64,000 nucleotides of DNA from Clostridium omnivorum. Lineage in GTDB: Bacteria; Bacillota; Clostridia; Clostridiales; Clostridiaceae. The position numbers were made by a program, and so were the translations under genes. The notes below the pieces were generated by a model, which saw only the letters and a list, made by a program, of their open reading frames with translations, did no database searches and was not told the origin of the DNA. Positions 12,001-19,345 of this stretch are shown here, piece by piece (within the stretch, counting starts at the first letter, position 1; the number at the start of each line of letters is the position of its first letter). Where the stretch lies: the NCBI RefSeq assembly GCF_026012015.1, contig NZ_BRXR01000001.1:3260728-3324727 (forward strand), in the 5' to 3' direction.

Positions 12001-15000
12001 ACAGGCCAACTTATGTGCAAAAGGTAAATGGTGACTGTTCATCTACATCATATGAGTATAACGCAGATAATAAATTAGTAGTTACTACTGAAGATGCAGG
12101 TGCAAGAACAACTCAGCAGTACTATGATGCAGCAGGAAGAGTGGAAAAAACTATATCAGGTAACAATTATACCAGATATGAATATGACAACCTTGGTAAT
12201 ATGACTAAGATATTTGGAAGAGATGACTATGATGAGAAAAAGGAAAAGCTAATAGCTACTGCTCAGTATGATGTTTTCAATAGAATTACTAAGCAATTTA
12301 TTGATCCAACAAATAAGAATATTTGCAGTTCAGTGGATTATGATTTTCTTGGTAATAAAAAAAGTGAGATAGATGGTTTAGGAAATAAGACAGAATATAA
12401 TTACGATAACATCGGGAGATTAAAAGCTGTTCACAACTTTGTTACTTCAAGGACATATGATGAGTCAAGTAAGAAGATTACGGAAACTCAAGGGAAAATT
12501 GATGATCTAGTAACAGATTATCTTTATGACCAAAGGGATCCAGTAGAAGTTGGATTAGTTTATAACAGTGTTAAGGATGCGCTGCACAGAGAAACAAGAA
12601 CTTACTTTGATGCTTTAGGAAGAAAAGTAAAGGAGACTAAAAAAGACGGTGAAACTGGTGAACTAAGGGAAACTAAGTATGATTATTACATTACTGGCAA
12701 GCTTAAAACAGAAATTAAGCCGGACAAAACCCCTATTTCTTTTGAGTACACCAATTTGCTTCAGTTAAAGACCGTAAAGTATGGAGCAGATAATAGTCAA
12801 TATACCTCCTTTGATTATTACAACAATGGATTAACAAAATCTATAGAAGATCTAATGAACGGTAATAGTATAAAAACGGATTACCAATATGACAGCATAG
12901 GAAGATTGGAACAAATAACCCAAGAAGGACAATATATTGGATATCATTATGATGGAAGTAATAATGTAACGGATATATCTTATGCTTGTGGAGGTGAAAA
13001 TAAAAATATTCACTACCAATACGATAAATCTAATAGATTAGATTATATTGCTTCAGGTGAGAATACAGTAAGAGAATATAAGTACACCTTTGCAGATAGG
13101 GTAGACAATATTATTAACTACAGAAAGTTTGATACTGGAAACAAGGATAGCTATACTCTGCAAAAATATAAATACAATTCTTTAGGACAGCCGGAAGAAA
13201 TACAATACCTAGAGAACGGAAACTCATTAAAAGAAAAGTATAACCTTCAATTTGACAATAATGGAAGGATAAAAAATGAAGTTTCTTGGTCAAACTATAC
13301 CAATGCAGATTACACAAAGACAGACTATGAAAACAAAGATAGCAATAAGCAAATTGAAATAAGTAAGACAGAAAGCTACTTATATGATGAACTTGGCAGA
13401 TTAATAACTGATACAAGTACTAAAACAGAGACGGGCAAGGAGACTAAGAATAAAGTAACAAATTATAGCTATGACTGGGTTGGTAACAGAAAGGCTAAAG
13501 TAAGTGATACGGAAACCTTAGCTTATAATTACAATGATTTCAATAACTTGCTAAACATATACAGAAACGGTAATATTAAGAGTAAATGGACCTATGATTT
13601 AAATGGCAACCAGCTCACTGAAACAACTAATCGTGAAAAGGATGAGGTTCCAGGAAAGGATGCAGCTCAGGTTACTAAGGAGTTCATATATGATAGGTCG
13701 GACAGATTATATAAACTAAAAACAACTGATGGAACTAATCTTCAAGAAGTAACCAATTATTATAATGCAAATGGTGAGAGAACAAAGCAAATTGAAGTAA
13801 ATAAAAAAGTAACAGACACCAACACTTCAGTACCAGGCTTAGAAACAAGATATTTTTATAATAATGGAAAGCTGCTATTTACAACTGATCAGAACCATAC
13901 ATTAGTTGAGGATAATCTACTTGATCCATCAGGACAAATAATCTTTACAAAGAGAAATGATGGCAATTATACTAACAAATACTTCTTCTACAGCCATGAT
14001 ACAAGAGGAAGCGTAAGCAACATTATAAACCCAGATGGCAAGCTTGTTAAAGGTTACAGCTATGACGAATTTGGAGGCACTGAAGAAAGAGGAGACAAGT
14101 CTTTCAAAAACAGTGTAAAATTCACTGGTGCTGTAAATGACAGTTCTACCGGACTATACTACATGAATGCCAGATTCTATAACCCAAGCACCGCTAGATT
14201 CCTAACTCAAGATAGCTACACAGGAAATCCATACGAGCCGCGAACTCAACATCTATACAGTTACTGCGCTAACGACCCAATAAATTATACCGACCCTACA
14301 GGACATATGATGAGAAGTGATGCAGAAGATGGAGGAAGCACCCCTGACCCATTGCAGACTTATTTGAATAATAGGGTTAAATTGGGAGGCAGCTCCGTAC
14401 TTTCACCAGCTACTAGAAAAGCTTGGAATGGCTTAAATGATACATTTAAATATGAAGGGGTTATTTCTAATTTCGCAAAAAATATTGACAAAGGGATTAG
14501 TAAAGCATCAGATGCGGCGAACAACAATATTATATTTGCTATTGTGCCTTTATTAAGAGGTAACACACAAGCATTAGAAAGGGATACAGAACTATTTGAG
14601 AGTAAGATTCCTCGCATAGAAGGTATTATTCAGAGGTCATCTAAAACCTGTAATCTTCCGGTTTTACATTCAGATCAGATTATAATGAATAATTATCAAC
14701 GATACTATAACGAAGCTTGGTCTCAAGTTGTCAATGATTTCAATAAGGGAAAGATTACTATACCAGCTGATATGAATTGGAAAACTGTACTGGGGCAACG
14801 TACTGATTCAATAGCTAGAAATAGACTTATTAATTTTTTGGGAAGAGAAGGAATTCCAGAAGGACCACAAACCGATGTGCTTGTAAACAGGTGGCTACGT
14901 GATCCAAGTGGTTCTGGCAAATATCGTATACCTGATTTGAGACTAAAAGCAACTGGAAATATACTTGATGGTACAATTGGTAATAAAACTATGACTTCTC

Positions 15001-15062
15001 CTCAAATTCAGGATTTTATTAAATTTTCTGGTGGAGATAAAGTAATAATCATAAGACCTTAA
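6063..15062 (+). CDS. Secreted RHS/YD-repeat polymorphic toxin (WapA-like)
   Basis: A 2999-residue exported protein. A Sec signal peptide (about 1-30) is followed by a DNRLRE-type carbohydrate-associated domain (about 325-490), fibronectin-III and Ig-like segments (about 500-1430), a DUF6531-like segment with GSGFINLTSGNL, and many YD repeats (YDxxGN). The RHS core ends YYMNARFYNPSTARFLTQD ... DPTGH (2744-2748). The 251 residues after DPTGH are the variable toxin region. Its end has RIPD (D2958), ILDGTIGNKT (D2969-K2975) and a final VIIIRP, which resembles restriction-endonuclease-fold toxins but lacks the textbook (D/E)xK, so nuclease activity is inference. By family precedent it is a wall-associated contact-dependent competition toxin. 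Likely immunity genes follow directly. The ribosome site GGGGG lies 7 nt before the ATG. Confidence 0.9.
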   Translation: MKKRGHQRILASFLTLILITGLIPEKASSVEVANSGAVGISTEKLIVKELTEKRQENARFFLNSDGSETAVIYNTKVNYRSGDAYQRVSNNLIQPAAQYMESGFTYKNEANDFNVYFKDNIAKESPVQLEFGNYQVSLTPISANGSNVLLGTTYSSSQLTAQNTSISSIDEKNKQLPANINQYVNPVVKDSIEYKNVYGEGSSIQYQLINSGIKENIVLNAYNNTNKFEFNLNLKGLKLEKKENGPIILKDAVTGEIKGGMPLPFMVDSAENEHYSENIQTYIETKNEVEGRYKLIYIVDEEFLKSADTVYPVTIDPPIVIQGSSYNVTRDAYVESKYPGSNYWTSAQLRAGYDKTTGTARSYVKFPNLPSLGNATITGAWFAAVGTNENLDKGNNATIEVRKPNSNWDSSNITWNNAPSYGECIDSTAVSSPDWYYWNITSVVSDWYKGSVNYGLVLKDKNETWQYRRFSSSDGQYPPALIINYISPVTTLRSAAYGGAANSQNGYVNLTWNAVSGAKGYYVAIFNGLEYQYFDVGNVTSWTTKGQGIWPEAGEIAKGRYQLHKDKLGVELPNDPVNCYRVSPGDAVYKSQHFYYFRVMPYNDGGYANIDSCNCEKVYIPDTSSPEGIQTTSIKVNNNPAINETNAWQLKLTWTIPKDLPEGKKEDGTSLASGIQKYKVRLIQVNSNSVVKEAEVTSGTTEYLFNNVADNYEYKAEIYAYDNNGNYTISAKAAGPVITGDRTPPTVPSNVSISRSSGKLGDIPSITWAGIKDEKGLSSVQYKINNNGWVDIGKNTEGGSVDINCSYLQEGNNIIYVRGIDKQGNIGESKAVYYKLDTKLPSINITSPKDMQIINGQIGINGEIYDENIKEWKIEYGYGRTPSSFTTVSAGTANSPELNYILDVSGYLTGLYTIRITAKDIANNASVKQVTVDKSNKIALESTLNITQPIKGQTLNNIMTPVKYAFLNGSSIDGLKGKLYINSMLYKEQSASTDILQINALDFKEGSENNIYVDAFNSDGKKFSSESSYYIKSTKGLKDILWTKQDNIVLSPAITLEYVDDTSNNGFLEGQVEFENEVQAITLNDDVYRYGSTTTSVSSSGDPTGEPVDSQINYKISCDNGITWKSIWPNNKAFLDKPNKKIKIRVSLTMAEIPSKYTTALLQNKLSIYKFVPKIFDINITGLFDCILDDNFSNMNKINSSTINSVSISSEGIKLINPQSTTSNSSLSTKVVGSVQAKKIELMESVSKVRVEAQEIRGSGEIFYYISSDEGVSWQKINLNEDTNLNKASNKLILKAELSAPTGAVSPTIKSWRLIELDCKRLTTSNTFKVQLLDIPQNLEATPKVNYTTLLRWQYDLLKIQQGVRFNVYRSTIQGFTPSKENLIASNITTTYYNDYNINYGQKFYYKVTAVKDFEGQKGRESCSSNSALATIVDKNELDKRLGLEDYWAASQFRTGAGSGFINLTSGNLCYEGTDFVYPSPKLAMVLRRTYNNQATSKSSFGIGWDFNFNTNLLKEYDVTGKIVQALILKDGDGTTHRFKIRADGTYESPKGSHMELTQKTNGTYEIRREDNITYVFDSSMNLKLFKDDFGNALNITYNGRGNIDSVYDNYNHKISFFYENKNIDLVSSIVDPSGRVFHYEYNSNEKLEKMYIIIENNQVYSETYLYDKNNNIEKVIGPKNQQTTSFQYYDNGTVKRFTDPKSEYIDIQYAPQVNAAIFTEGETTLVSNRNVKASFKYNVEGNLIETVDPLLNHTYYEVDSDYNTRAMKYYKKTDDKSEEIKYSYDYDSKGNIISITDPELNLTEFKDYNKFNEPKKIIKKGIEDGKEVIIETNYNYDDNNGNLLTSTDSENRVTTYDYYSNGLIKSSTDNFNNKTEYIYYEEGAYKGKLRKTIEPLGKVTEVTEYDKQGNATKIITYDANNPSKIEDSIGALYDILGRKTRTIYQDNQYDEYEYDLNHNLVASYDRDKVPTIYGYDDLDRPTYVQKVNGDCSSTSYEYNADNKLVVTTEDAGARTTQQYYDAAGRVEKTISGNNYTRYEYDNLGNMTKIFGRDDYDEKKEKLIATAQYDVFNRITKQFIDPTNKNICSSVDYDFLGNKKSEIDGLGNKTEYNYDNIGRLKAVHNFVTSRTYDESSKKITETQGKIDDLVTDYLYDQRDPVEVGLVYNSVKDALHRETRTYFDALGRKVKETKKDGETGELRETKYDYYITGKLKTEIKPDKTPISFEYTNLLQLKTVKYGADNSQYTSFDYYNNGLTKSIEDLMNGNSIKTDYQYDSIGRLEQITQEGQYIGYHYDGSNNVTDISYACGGENKNIHYQYDKSNRLDYIASGENTVREYKYTFADRVDNIINYRKFDTGNKDSYTLQKYKYNSLGQPEEIQYLENGNSLKEKYNLQFDNNGRIKNEVSWSNYTNADYTKTDYENKDSNKQIEISKTESYLYDELGRLITDTSTKTETGKETKNKVTNYSYDWVGNRKAKVSDTETLAYNYNDFNNLLNIYRNGNIKSKWTYDLNGNQLTETTNREKDEVPGKDAAQVTKEFIYDRSDRLYKLKTTDGTNLQEVTNYYNANGERTKQIEVNKKVTDTNTSVPGLETRYFYNNGKLLFTTDQNHTLVEDNLLDPSGQIIFTKRNDGNYTNKYFFYSHDTRGSVSNIINPDGKLVKGYSYDEFGGTEERGDKSFKNSVKFTGAVNDSSTGLYYMNARFYNPSTARFLTQDSYTGNPYEPRTQHLYSYCANDPINYTDPTGHMMRSDAEDGGSTPDPLQTYLNNRVKLGGSSVLSPATRKAWNGLNDTFKYEGVISNFAKNIDKGISKASDAANNNIIFAIVPLLRGNTQALERDTELFESKIPRIEGIIQRSSKTCNLPVLHSDQIIMNNYQRYYNEAWSQVVNDFNKGKITIPADMNWKTVLGQRTDSIARNRLINFLGREGIPEGPQTDVLVNRWLRDPSGSGKYRIPDLRLKATGNILDGTIGNKTMTSPQIQDFIKFSGGDKVIIIRP

Positions 15063-15087
15063 CTTAAATTGGAAAAGGAGAAACGGT

Positions 15088-15450
15088 ATGGCATTAAGCT
15101 GCTGGTATAAGAGACTTAAAGATATATTGATATATAATATACATTATGCACCTAATTATCCTTATGAGGATTACACTAATTTATATAAAGAGTTTGGGCA
15201 AATAGAGGAGTATCTTGACAATGTAAAAAATGGAGTAAAGTCTGATTACAAGATAACTCAATTGAATTTTGCTAAAGTGAAAATAAAAGATGCATTTTTA
15301 AAGTATGAATCAGGAAACAATGGAAGAGTGTTATTAGAGGAAGCATTAAGATATGTGGAAGATTCTAAACGTGCAAAGCCACCTGCTACAAACTTTATTG
15401 CAGGTTCTAATGGTATTGTTAAACTAAATAAAGAAAGTGAAAATGAGTAA
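15088..15450 (+). CDS. Small cytosolic protein, candidate immunity protein of the RHS toxin
   Basis: 120 residues with no signal peptide or membrane segment. It starts 25 bp after the toxin stop with a strong ribosome site (GGAAAAGGAGAAACGGT-ATG). It is rich in charged and aromatic residues and probably helical (LNFAKVKIKDAFLKYES, LLEEALRYVEDSKR). I do not recognise the family. The assignment as immunity protein rests only on position: cognate immunity genes of RHS/WapA toxins lie immediately downstream on the same strand. A terminator-like hairpin follows, so toxin and immunity would share one transcript. Confidence 0.65.
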   Translation: MALSCWYKRLKDILIYNIHYAPNYPYEDYTNLYKEFGQIEEYLDNVKNGVKSDYKITQLNFAKVKIKDAFLKYESGNNGRVLLEEALRYVEDSKRAKPPATNFIAGSNGIVKLNKESENE

Positions 15451-15574
15451 AATGAGTATTTATCGGTATATCTAAAACGTAGGTTAAAGATACCTATATT
15501 TATATCTATATGAATAATAATGCTATAATGGCTTTGTAGAGAGTTATTAAGCAAAACAAAATAAATGCTAAAAT

Positions 15575-15620
15575 GGTGGTAGCGACAGCAAAAAATTGTT
15601 GCTACCATTATTCTTTAATA
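15575..15620 (+). terminator. Terminator-like hairpin after the candidate immunity gene
   Basis: GGTAGCGAC (15578-15586) pairs with GTTGCTACC (15598-15606), with one G-U pair, and is followed by ATTATTCTTTA. The T-tract is interrupted, so it may be weak. Confidence 0.55.
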
Positions 15621-16060
15621 TATAATACATAGTTTCAGTCCTTAGAGAGTATTTAATTAAAAAGTGAAATTTATGTTGTTTCTAGGATAGTGAGTAAAAG
15701 AACAGTTAAAATCCAATAAATAGTCTAGTTATTGGACTTCGGAGAAGAAGCATAGGAGAAATAATGGGAAAAGTGGAATAGTAGTGGTAATTATATGTAA
15801 GATACATTGAAAAGTTTTTAAAGTAGTGGAAATGGAAGAGTTGCAGACACTAATAATTATGCGCATTCAAAAAGGTTATTTTAGAATAAATATACACAAT
15901 TATAATAATTAAATTATTATAATTGATTTAACTGCTGAAAAATATGGTGAGATAATCCGAATTAATATAATTGGCACATATAAAAGTGGGGAGCCAATAA
16001 TAAGTGAGATAAATACCACTAATATAATTAATAAAAAAATAAACTGATATTCTTATAAAG
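15621..16060 (+). other. Gene-free stretch between cassette genes, with a 29-nt palindrome and possible coding debris
   Basis: No intact gene is visible. A perfect inverted repeat with 14-nt arms, CAATTATAATAATT and AATTATTATAATTG around one A, lies at 15897-15925. A short frame at about 15822-15881 reads SSGNGRVADTNNYAHSKRLF between two stops and could be a remnant of a displaced toxin tip; this is a weak reading. Confidence 0.4.
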
Positions 16061-16070
16061 GGAGATTATG

Positions 16071-16604
16071 ATGCCTAAAGAAAAAAATTTCTTTGCTACT
16101 AAAGCAGATTTAATAAATGGGCTAGACGCATTTGAGCAATTAAGACCAGTTAAGTATGTAAAATGTGGCGTGTCAGATACTAAAGAAATATTGATTTATG
16201 AAACTATTGATGAGTTTATTAACCTAGGTAAAAATAGTACAGGAGATCATCAAAGCGAGAGTTATCTGGTTCTTGATTATAATGTGGATTTAAATTTAAG
16301 ACAAATAAAGCAAATGGATGGAAGTGTAAAGTATTTTGTTGATCAATTAATGAATAAAAGTTCTGTTGTGTTTTGGCCAGGAGGTATTTATGATGAAACC
16401 TATTTAATTTGTGGTCATGTTGCTACAATATCAGATGATCCTATATCATTAGATCTATTTAAGCATTTTTCAATGGCTATAACTAAAGGGTTTGAAAAGG
16501 TTGGGAGATATTATATTGGATTAGAGGCTAGGAAATTATCTTTAAAAAGAAGGTTAATTACAATGAATATTAATCAACCTGTAGAATATGATTTGAAGTT
16601 ATAA
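16071..16604 (+). CDS. Hypothetical protein, possible second immunity or cassette gene
   Basis: 177 residues starting MPKEKNFFATKADL. Two adjacent ATG codons are possible; the second (16071) is 6 nt from GGAG at 16061 and is preferred over 16068 (3 nt). It is soluble, with no signal peptide, and of mixed alpha/beta composition with the segment SVVFWPGGIYDETYLICGH. I do not recognise the family. It lies on the toxin strand in the same island and may be an orphan immunity gene left from an earlier toxin tip. The long gap before it suggests its own promoter. Confidence 0.6.
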   Translation: MPKEKNFFATKADLINGLDAFEQLRPVKYVKCGVSDTKEILIYETIDEFINLGKNSTGDHQSESYLVLDYNVDLNLRQIKQMDGSVKYFVDQLMNKSSVVFWPGGIYDETYLICGHVATISDDPISLDLFKHFSMAITKGFEKVGRYYIGLEARKLSLKRRLITMNINQPVEYDLKL

Positions 16605-16783
16605 TCATACTTAAGGAAAACTAATTAAGAAATCTCAAGCAAATTAAGTAAAAAAAATGAATTAGGGGAAAAAGATGAATTTGTTTGGATAGATTTGAGA
16701 AAGTAAAATAATGGTGAATCATATTATTAATTACAAAGGCCTTGAGCCAACTTTGAAAAATGCTAAAACTAGGAAGTGATAAA

Positions 16784-17269
16784 ATGACTACATCACTTGT
16801 AGGAATGCTGGCAGAAGCAAAAGGCGGTCCGATTGATTATCATGGTAAAAGAGTAATGATGTCATATAAAATACCTGTAACTACAGGTCAGGATGTATTA
16901 GTGGAGATTTTAAGGTATGATAATATATTTGAACAAGGAATAGCAATATCTATTGATAAAAGAAAAGGAATAGTAGAAGTTAATAGCCAAAAGACTAATG
17001 CTCCTATATTTTGGACAAGGACCGCACCTAGAACATTTAGTTTTAAATGTTTTCCAAGCAAAACCACAGGAGTGTTAAATATTTGGAATGTATGGGAAAA
17101 TACTGAATACAAGGACAATATTGATGCATGGATAGGTAATGCCGGACTTTACGTTGATCAGGAGGAAGATGGTGCAATTGTTTTTCATTGCAGCAATGGA
17201 ATGCAGCAGGTTGATTTTGAAAATCTTGTTTTTAGGATCAAATTAAATCAATATAGTGGCAAAGATTAA
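16784..17269 (+). CDS. Hypothetical protein at the end of the RHS island
   Basis: 161 residues starting MTTSLVGMLAEAKGG. The ATG at 16784 is used because AGGA at 16771 lies 9 nt upstream; the in-frame ATG at 16760 has no ribosome site. It is predicted to be largely beta-strand with several Trp residues (FWTRTAPRTF, LNIWNVWENTEY) and no export signal. The family is not recognised. Its place before the shared terminator with dapA makes it the last gene of the toxin island, and a role as immunity protein is only inferred from context. Confidence 0.6.
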   Translation: MTTSLVGMLAEAKGGPIDYHGKRVMMSYKIPVTTGQDVLVEILRYDNIFEQGIAISIDKRKGIVEVNSQKTNAPIFWTRTAPRTFSFKCFPSKTTGVLNIWNVWENTEYKDNIDAWIGNAGLYVDQEEDGAIVFHCSNGMQQVDFENLVFRIKLNQYSGKD

Positions 17270-17322
17270 TTCAAGCTATTTACAAAACTAAAAATTCAAT
17301 ACCCTAAATTAAGTTTACAGCA

Positions 17323-17356
17323 TAAAAAGCGAGTTTTTATAGACTCGCTTTTTTTA
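17323..17356. terminator. Bidirectional terminator between the RHS island and dapA
   Basis: AAAAAGCGAG and CTCGCTTTTTTT form a hairpin with A-tract and T-tract on either side, serving the convergent genes. Confidence 0.9.
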
Positions 17357-17358
17357 CA

Positions 17359-18219
17359 TCAAATTATACTATTCAATTTATTCTTTAAATGATCAGATAT
17401 TCTAACCAAAGGTAGTCTAACTTCATCTGAGTCAATAAGACCTAGCTTACTCAGACAGTATTTTATAGGAGCAGGATTAGGTTCTTCAAATAGCATAGGT
17501 ATTAGTTTTGAGAGCTGCTTCCATATTTCAAGGGCAGCTTTATAATCATTATTTTGTATTTTATTGTACATGTCAATAAAACTTTCAGTATTTAAATGGG
17601 AGGAGGCTAATATTCCTCCGCTGGCACCAAGAAGCAGTGAATTATAAAGTAGGATATCTTCTCCTACCATAACTGAAAAGCCGCTGGGTGCATTTAGAAT
17701 TAGATTCATACTCAGCTTCATGTCACCGCAAGCATCTTTAATACCAACTATATTTTTAAGTTCTGAAAGTTTAAGGATTGTAGGTAGCTCTATATTTCTT
17801 CCTGTTCTATATGGAATATTATATAGCACCATATCTAAACTGGTAGACTCCGATATAGCTTTAAAGTGTTCATATATTCCGTTTTGATCAGGTCTATTGT
17901 AATATGGACTTACAGAAAGAATCCCTTCAGGCTTATACTTTTCAACTACCTTTATCTTTTCAATAACTTTTTTGGTATAGTTACCTCCAGCACCAACTAT
18001 GACAGGTACCCTTGCGTTTACATATTCCATGGTTTTATCAAGAATAAGCTCATACTCCATATCAGATATTGTGGGGCTTTCACCAGTAGTTCCTAGCGGT
18101 ATTATACCTGATATTCCCTTATCTATATAGTAATTAATTAGCTTTTCATAGGATTTTAAATCAACCTTATCCTCTATAAATGGAGTAATTACTGGAAGCC
18201 ATATTCCATCAAGCTTCAT
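17359..18219 (-). CDS. dapA: 4-hydroxy-tetrahydrodipicolinate synthase
   Basis: This enzyme condenses pyruvate with aspartate-4-semialdehyde, the first committed step to diaminopimelate and lysine, in the cytosol. 286 residues, slightly shorter than the usual ~292. Family motifs are GTTGESPT (43-50), the catalytic Tyr in YNIPYRTG (Y133, R138) and the Schiff-base Lys in IVGIKDACGD (K161). The ATG is preceded by AAGGAGG 8 nt upstream. It is the last gene of murE-asd-dapA on this strand; asd makes its substrate. The intergenic spacer is filled by short A/G-rich repeats rather than a promoter or terminator, so co-transcription is likely. Confidence 0.95.
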   Translation of the reverse strand: MKLDGIWLPVITPFIEDKVDLKSYEKLINYYIDKGISGIIPLGTTGESPTISDMEYELILDKTMEYVNARVPVIVGAGGNYTKKVIEKIKVVEKYKPEGILSVSPYYNRPDQNGIYEHFKAISESTSLDMVLYNIPYRTGRNIELPTILKLSELKNIVGIKDACGDMKLSMNLILNAPSGFSVMVGEDILLYNSLLLGASGGILASSHLNTESFIDMYNKIQNNDYKAALEIWKQLSKLIPMLFEEPNPAPIKYCLSKLGLIDSDEVRLPLVRISDHLKNKLNSII

Positions 18220-18231
18220 ATAAAAAACCTC

Positions 18232-18279
18232 CTTCTTACTTCTTACTTTTTACCTCTTACTTCTTACTTATCACTTATC
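18232..18279 (-). repeat. Degenerate GTAAGAAG-type tandem repeat between asd and dapA
   Basis: On the minus strand the sequence is a run of GATAAGT, AAGTAAGAAG, AAGAGGTAAAA and AAGTAAGAAG units, an imperfect 7-8-nt repeat ending at the dapA ribosome site. The last four codons and stop of asd lie inside the run. Confidence 0.75.
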
Positions 18280-19256
18280 ATATATTCAGCAATTTGTACT
18301 GCATTAGAAGCAGCACCTTTTCTTATGTTGTCAGCGACTACCCAAAGATTAAGACCGTTATTTATGCTGAAGTCCCTTCTTATTCTTCCAACATAAACTT
18401 CATCTGTTCCAGCAGCATCTATAGGCATTGGATAGATGTTGTTCTTAACATCATCACGTAAGATTATTCCTTTAGAGTTTTTATATAGTTCAAATATATC
18501 TTCTATATTATAGGAAGAATTAAGCTCTACGTTAATGCTTTCACTATGACCATAGTAAACTGGTACTCTAACTGTGGTTGCTGTAATCTTAAGTGAAGAA
18601 TCCCCTAGAATCTTTTGAGTTTCATCAATCATTTTCTTTTCTTCCTTTGTGTATCCATTATCTAAAAATACATCAATATGAGGAAGTACATTGTAAGCTA
18701 TTGGGTGAGGATACTTTTTAGGTTCTTCACCTTTTAATCCATTTTCTAGGTCAGAATATCCACCAAGCCCTGAACCAGAAACTGCTTGATAGGTTGAATA
18801 TACTACTCTTTTAATACCGTAGGCATCATATAGAGGCTTTAAGGCTACTACTGCCTGAATAGTTGAGCAGTTTGGATTTGCAATTATGCCTTTATGCCAT
18901 TTTATATCCTGTGGATTTACTTCTGGAACTACTAGTGGAACTTCAGAATTCATTCTCCAAGCACTGCTGTTATCTATTACTACAGCGTTATATTTAACAA
19001 AAATAGGCGCAAATTGTAGACTTGTATCTCCACCTGCTGAAAAGAGAGCAAAGTCTATTTGCTTGTTAGAGATATTTTCTTCTTTTAATTCTTCTACTAT
19101 AATTTCACTGCCTTTATAGGATAGCTTGGTACCAGCAGAACGCTTTGAAGCATAGAAGTAAATGTTATTTATAGGAAAGTTTTTTTCCGCAAGTACTTCT
19201 ATAAATTTTCTTCCTACCATTCCAGTAGCTCCAACTACTGCTACATTATATTTCAT
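18264..19256 (-). CDS. asd: Aspartate-semialdehyde dehydrogenase
   Basis: NADPH-dependent reduction of aspartyl-4-phosphate to aspartate-4-semialdehyde, feeding diaminopimelate, lysine, threonine and methionine synthesis. 330 residues from the ATG at 19256, which lies 6 nt after AGGAG; the in-frame GTG at 19265 overlaps that ribosome site and is not used here. The Rossmann motif VVGATGMVGRKF is near the N-terminus, the catalytic Cys is in IIANPNCSTIQ (C130) and the catalytic His in VPVYYGHSES. It sits between murE and dapA on the minus strand. The 89-bp gap after murE contains an inverted repeat, so partial transcript separation from murE is possible. Confidence 0.95.
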   Translation of the reverse strand: MKYNVAVVGATGMVGRKFIEVLAEKNFPINNIYFYASKRSAGTKLSYKGSEIIVEELKEENISNKQIDFALFSAGGDTSLQFAPIFVKYNAVVIDNSSAWRMNSEVPLVVPEVNPQDIKWHKGIIANPNCSTIQAVVALKPLYDAYGIKRVVYSTYQAVSGSGLGGYSDLENGLKGEEPKKYPHPIAYNVLPHIDVFLDNGYTKEEKKMIDETQKILGDSSLKITATTVRVPVYYGHSESINVELNSSYNIEDIFELYKNSKGIILRDDVKNNIYPMPIDAAGTDEVYVGRIRRDFSINNGLNLWVVADNIRKGAASNAVQIAEYMISDK

Positions 19257-19345
19257 ATGAATCACTCCTAAATATTTATTTTTATATGAATGTTTTAATA
19301 AGCATATACTGACACTTTATTTGGTAAATACAATACAGTATATGA

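Noticed and set aside
19257-19345. Lysine riboswitch upstream of asd
   Set aside because: The gap is only 89 bp and shows none of the conserved lysine-aptamer elements.
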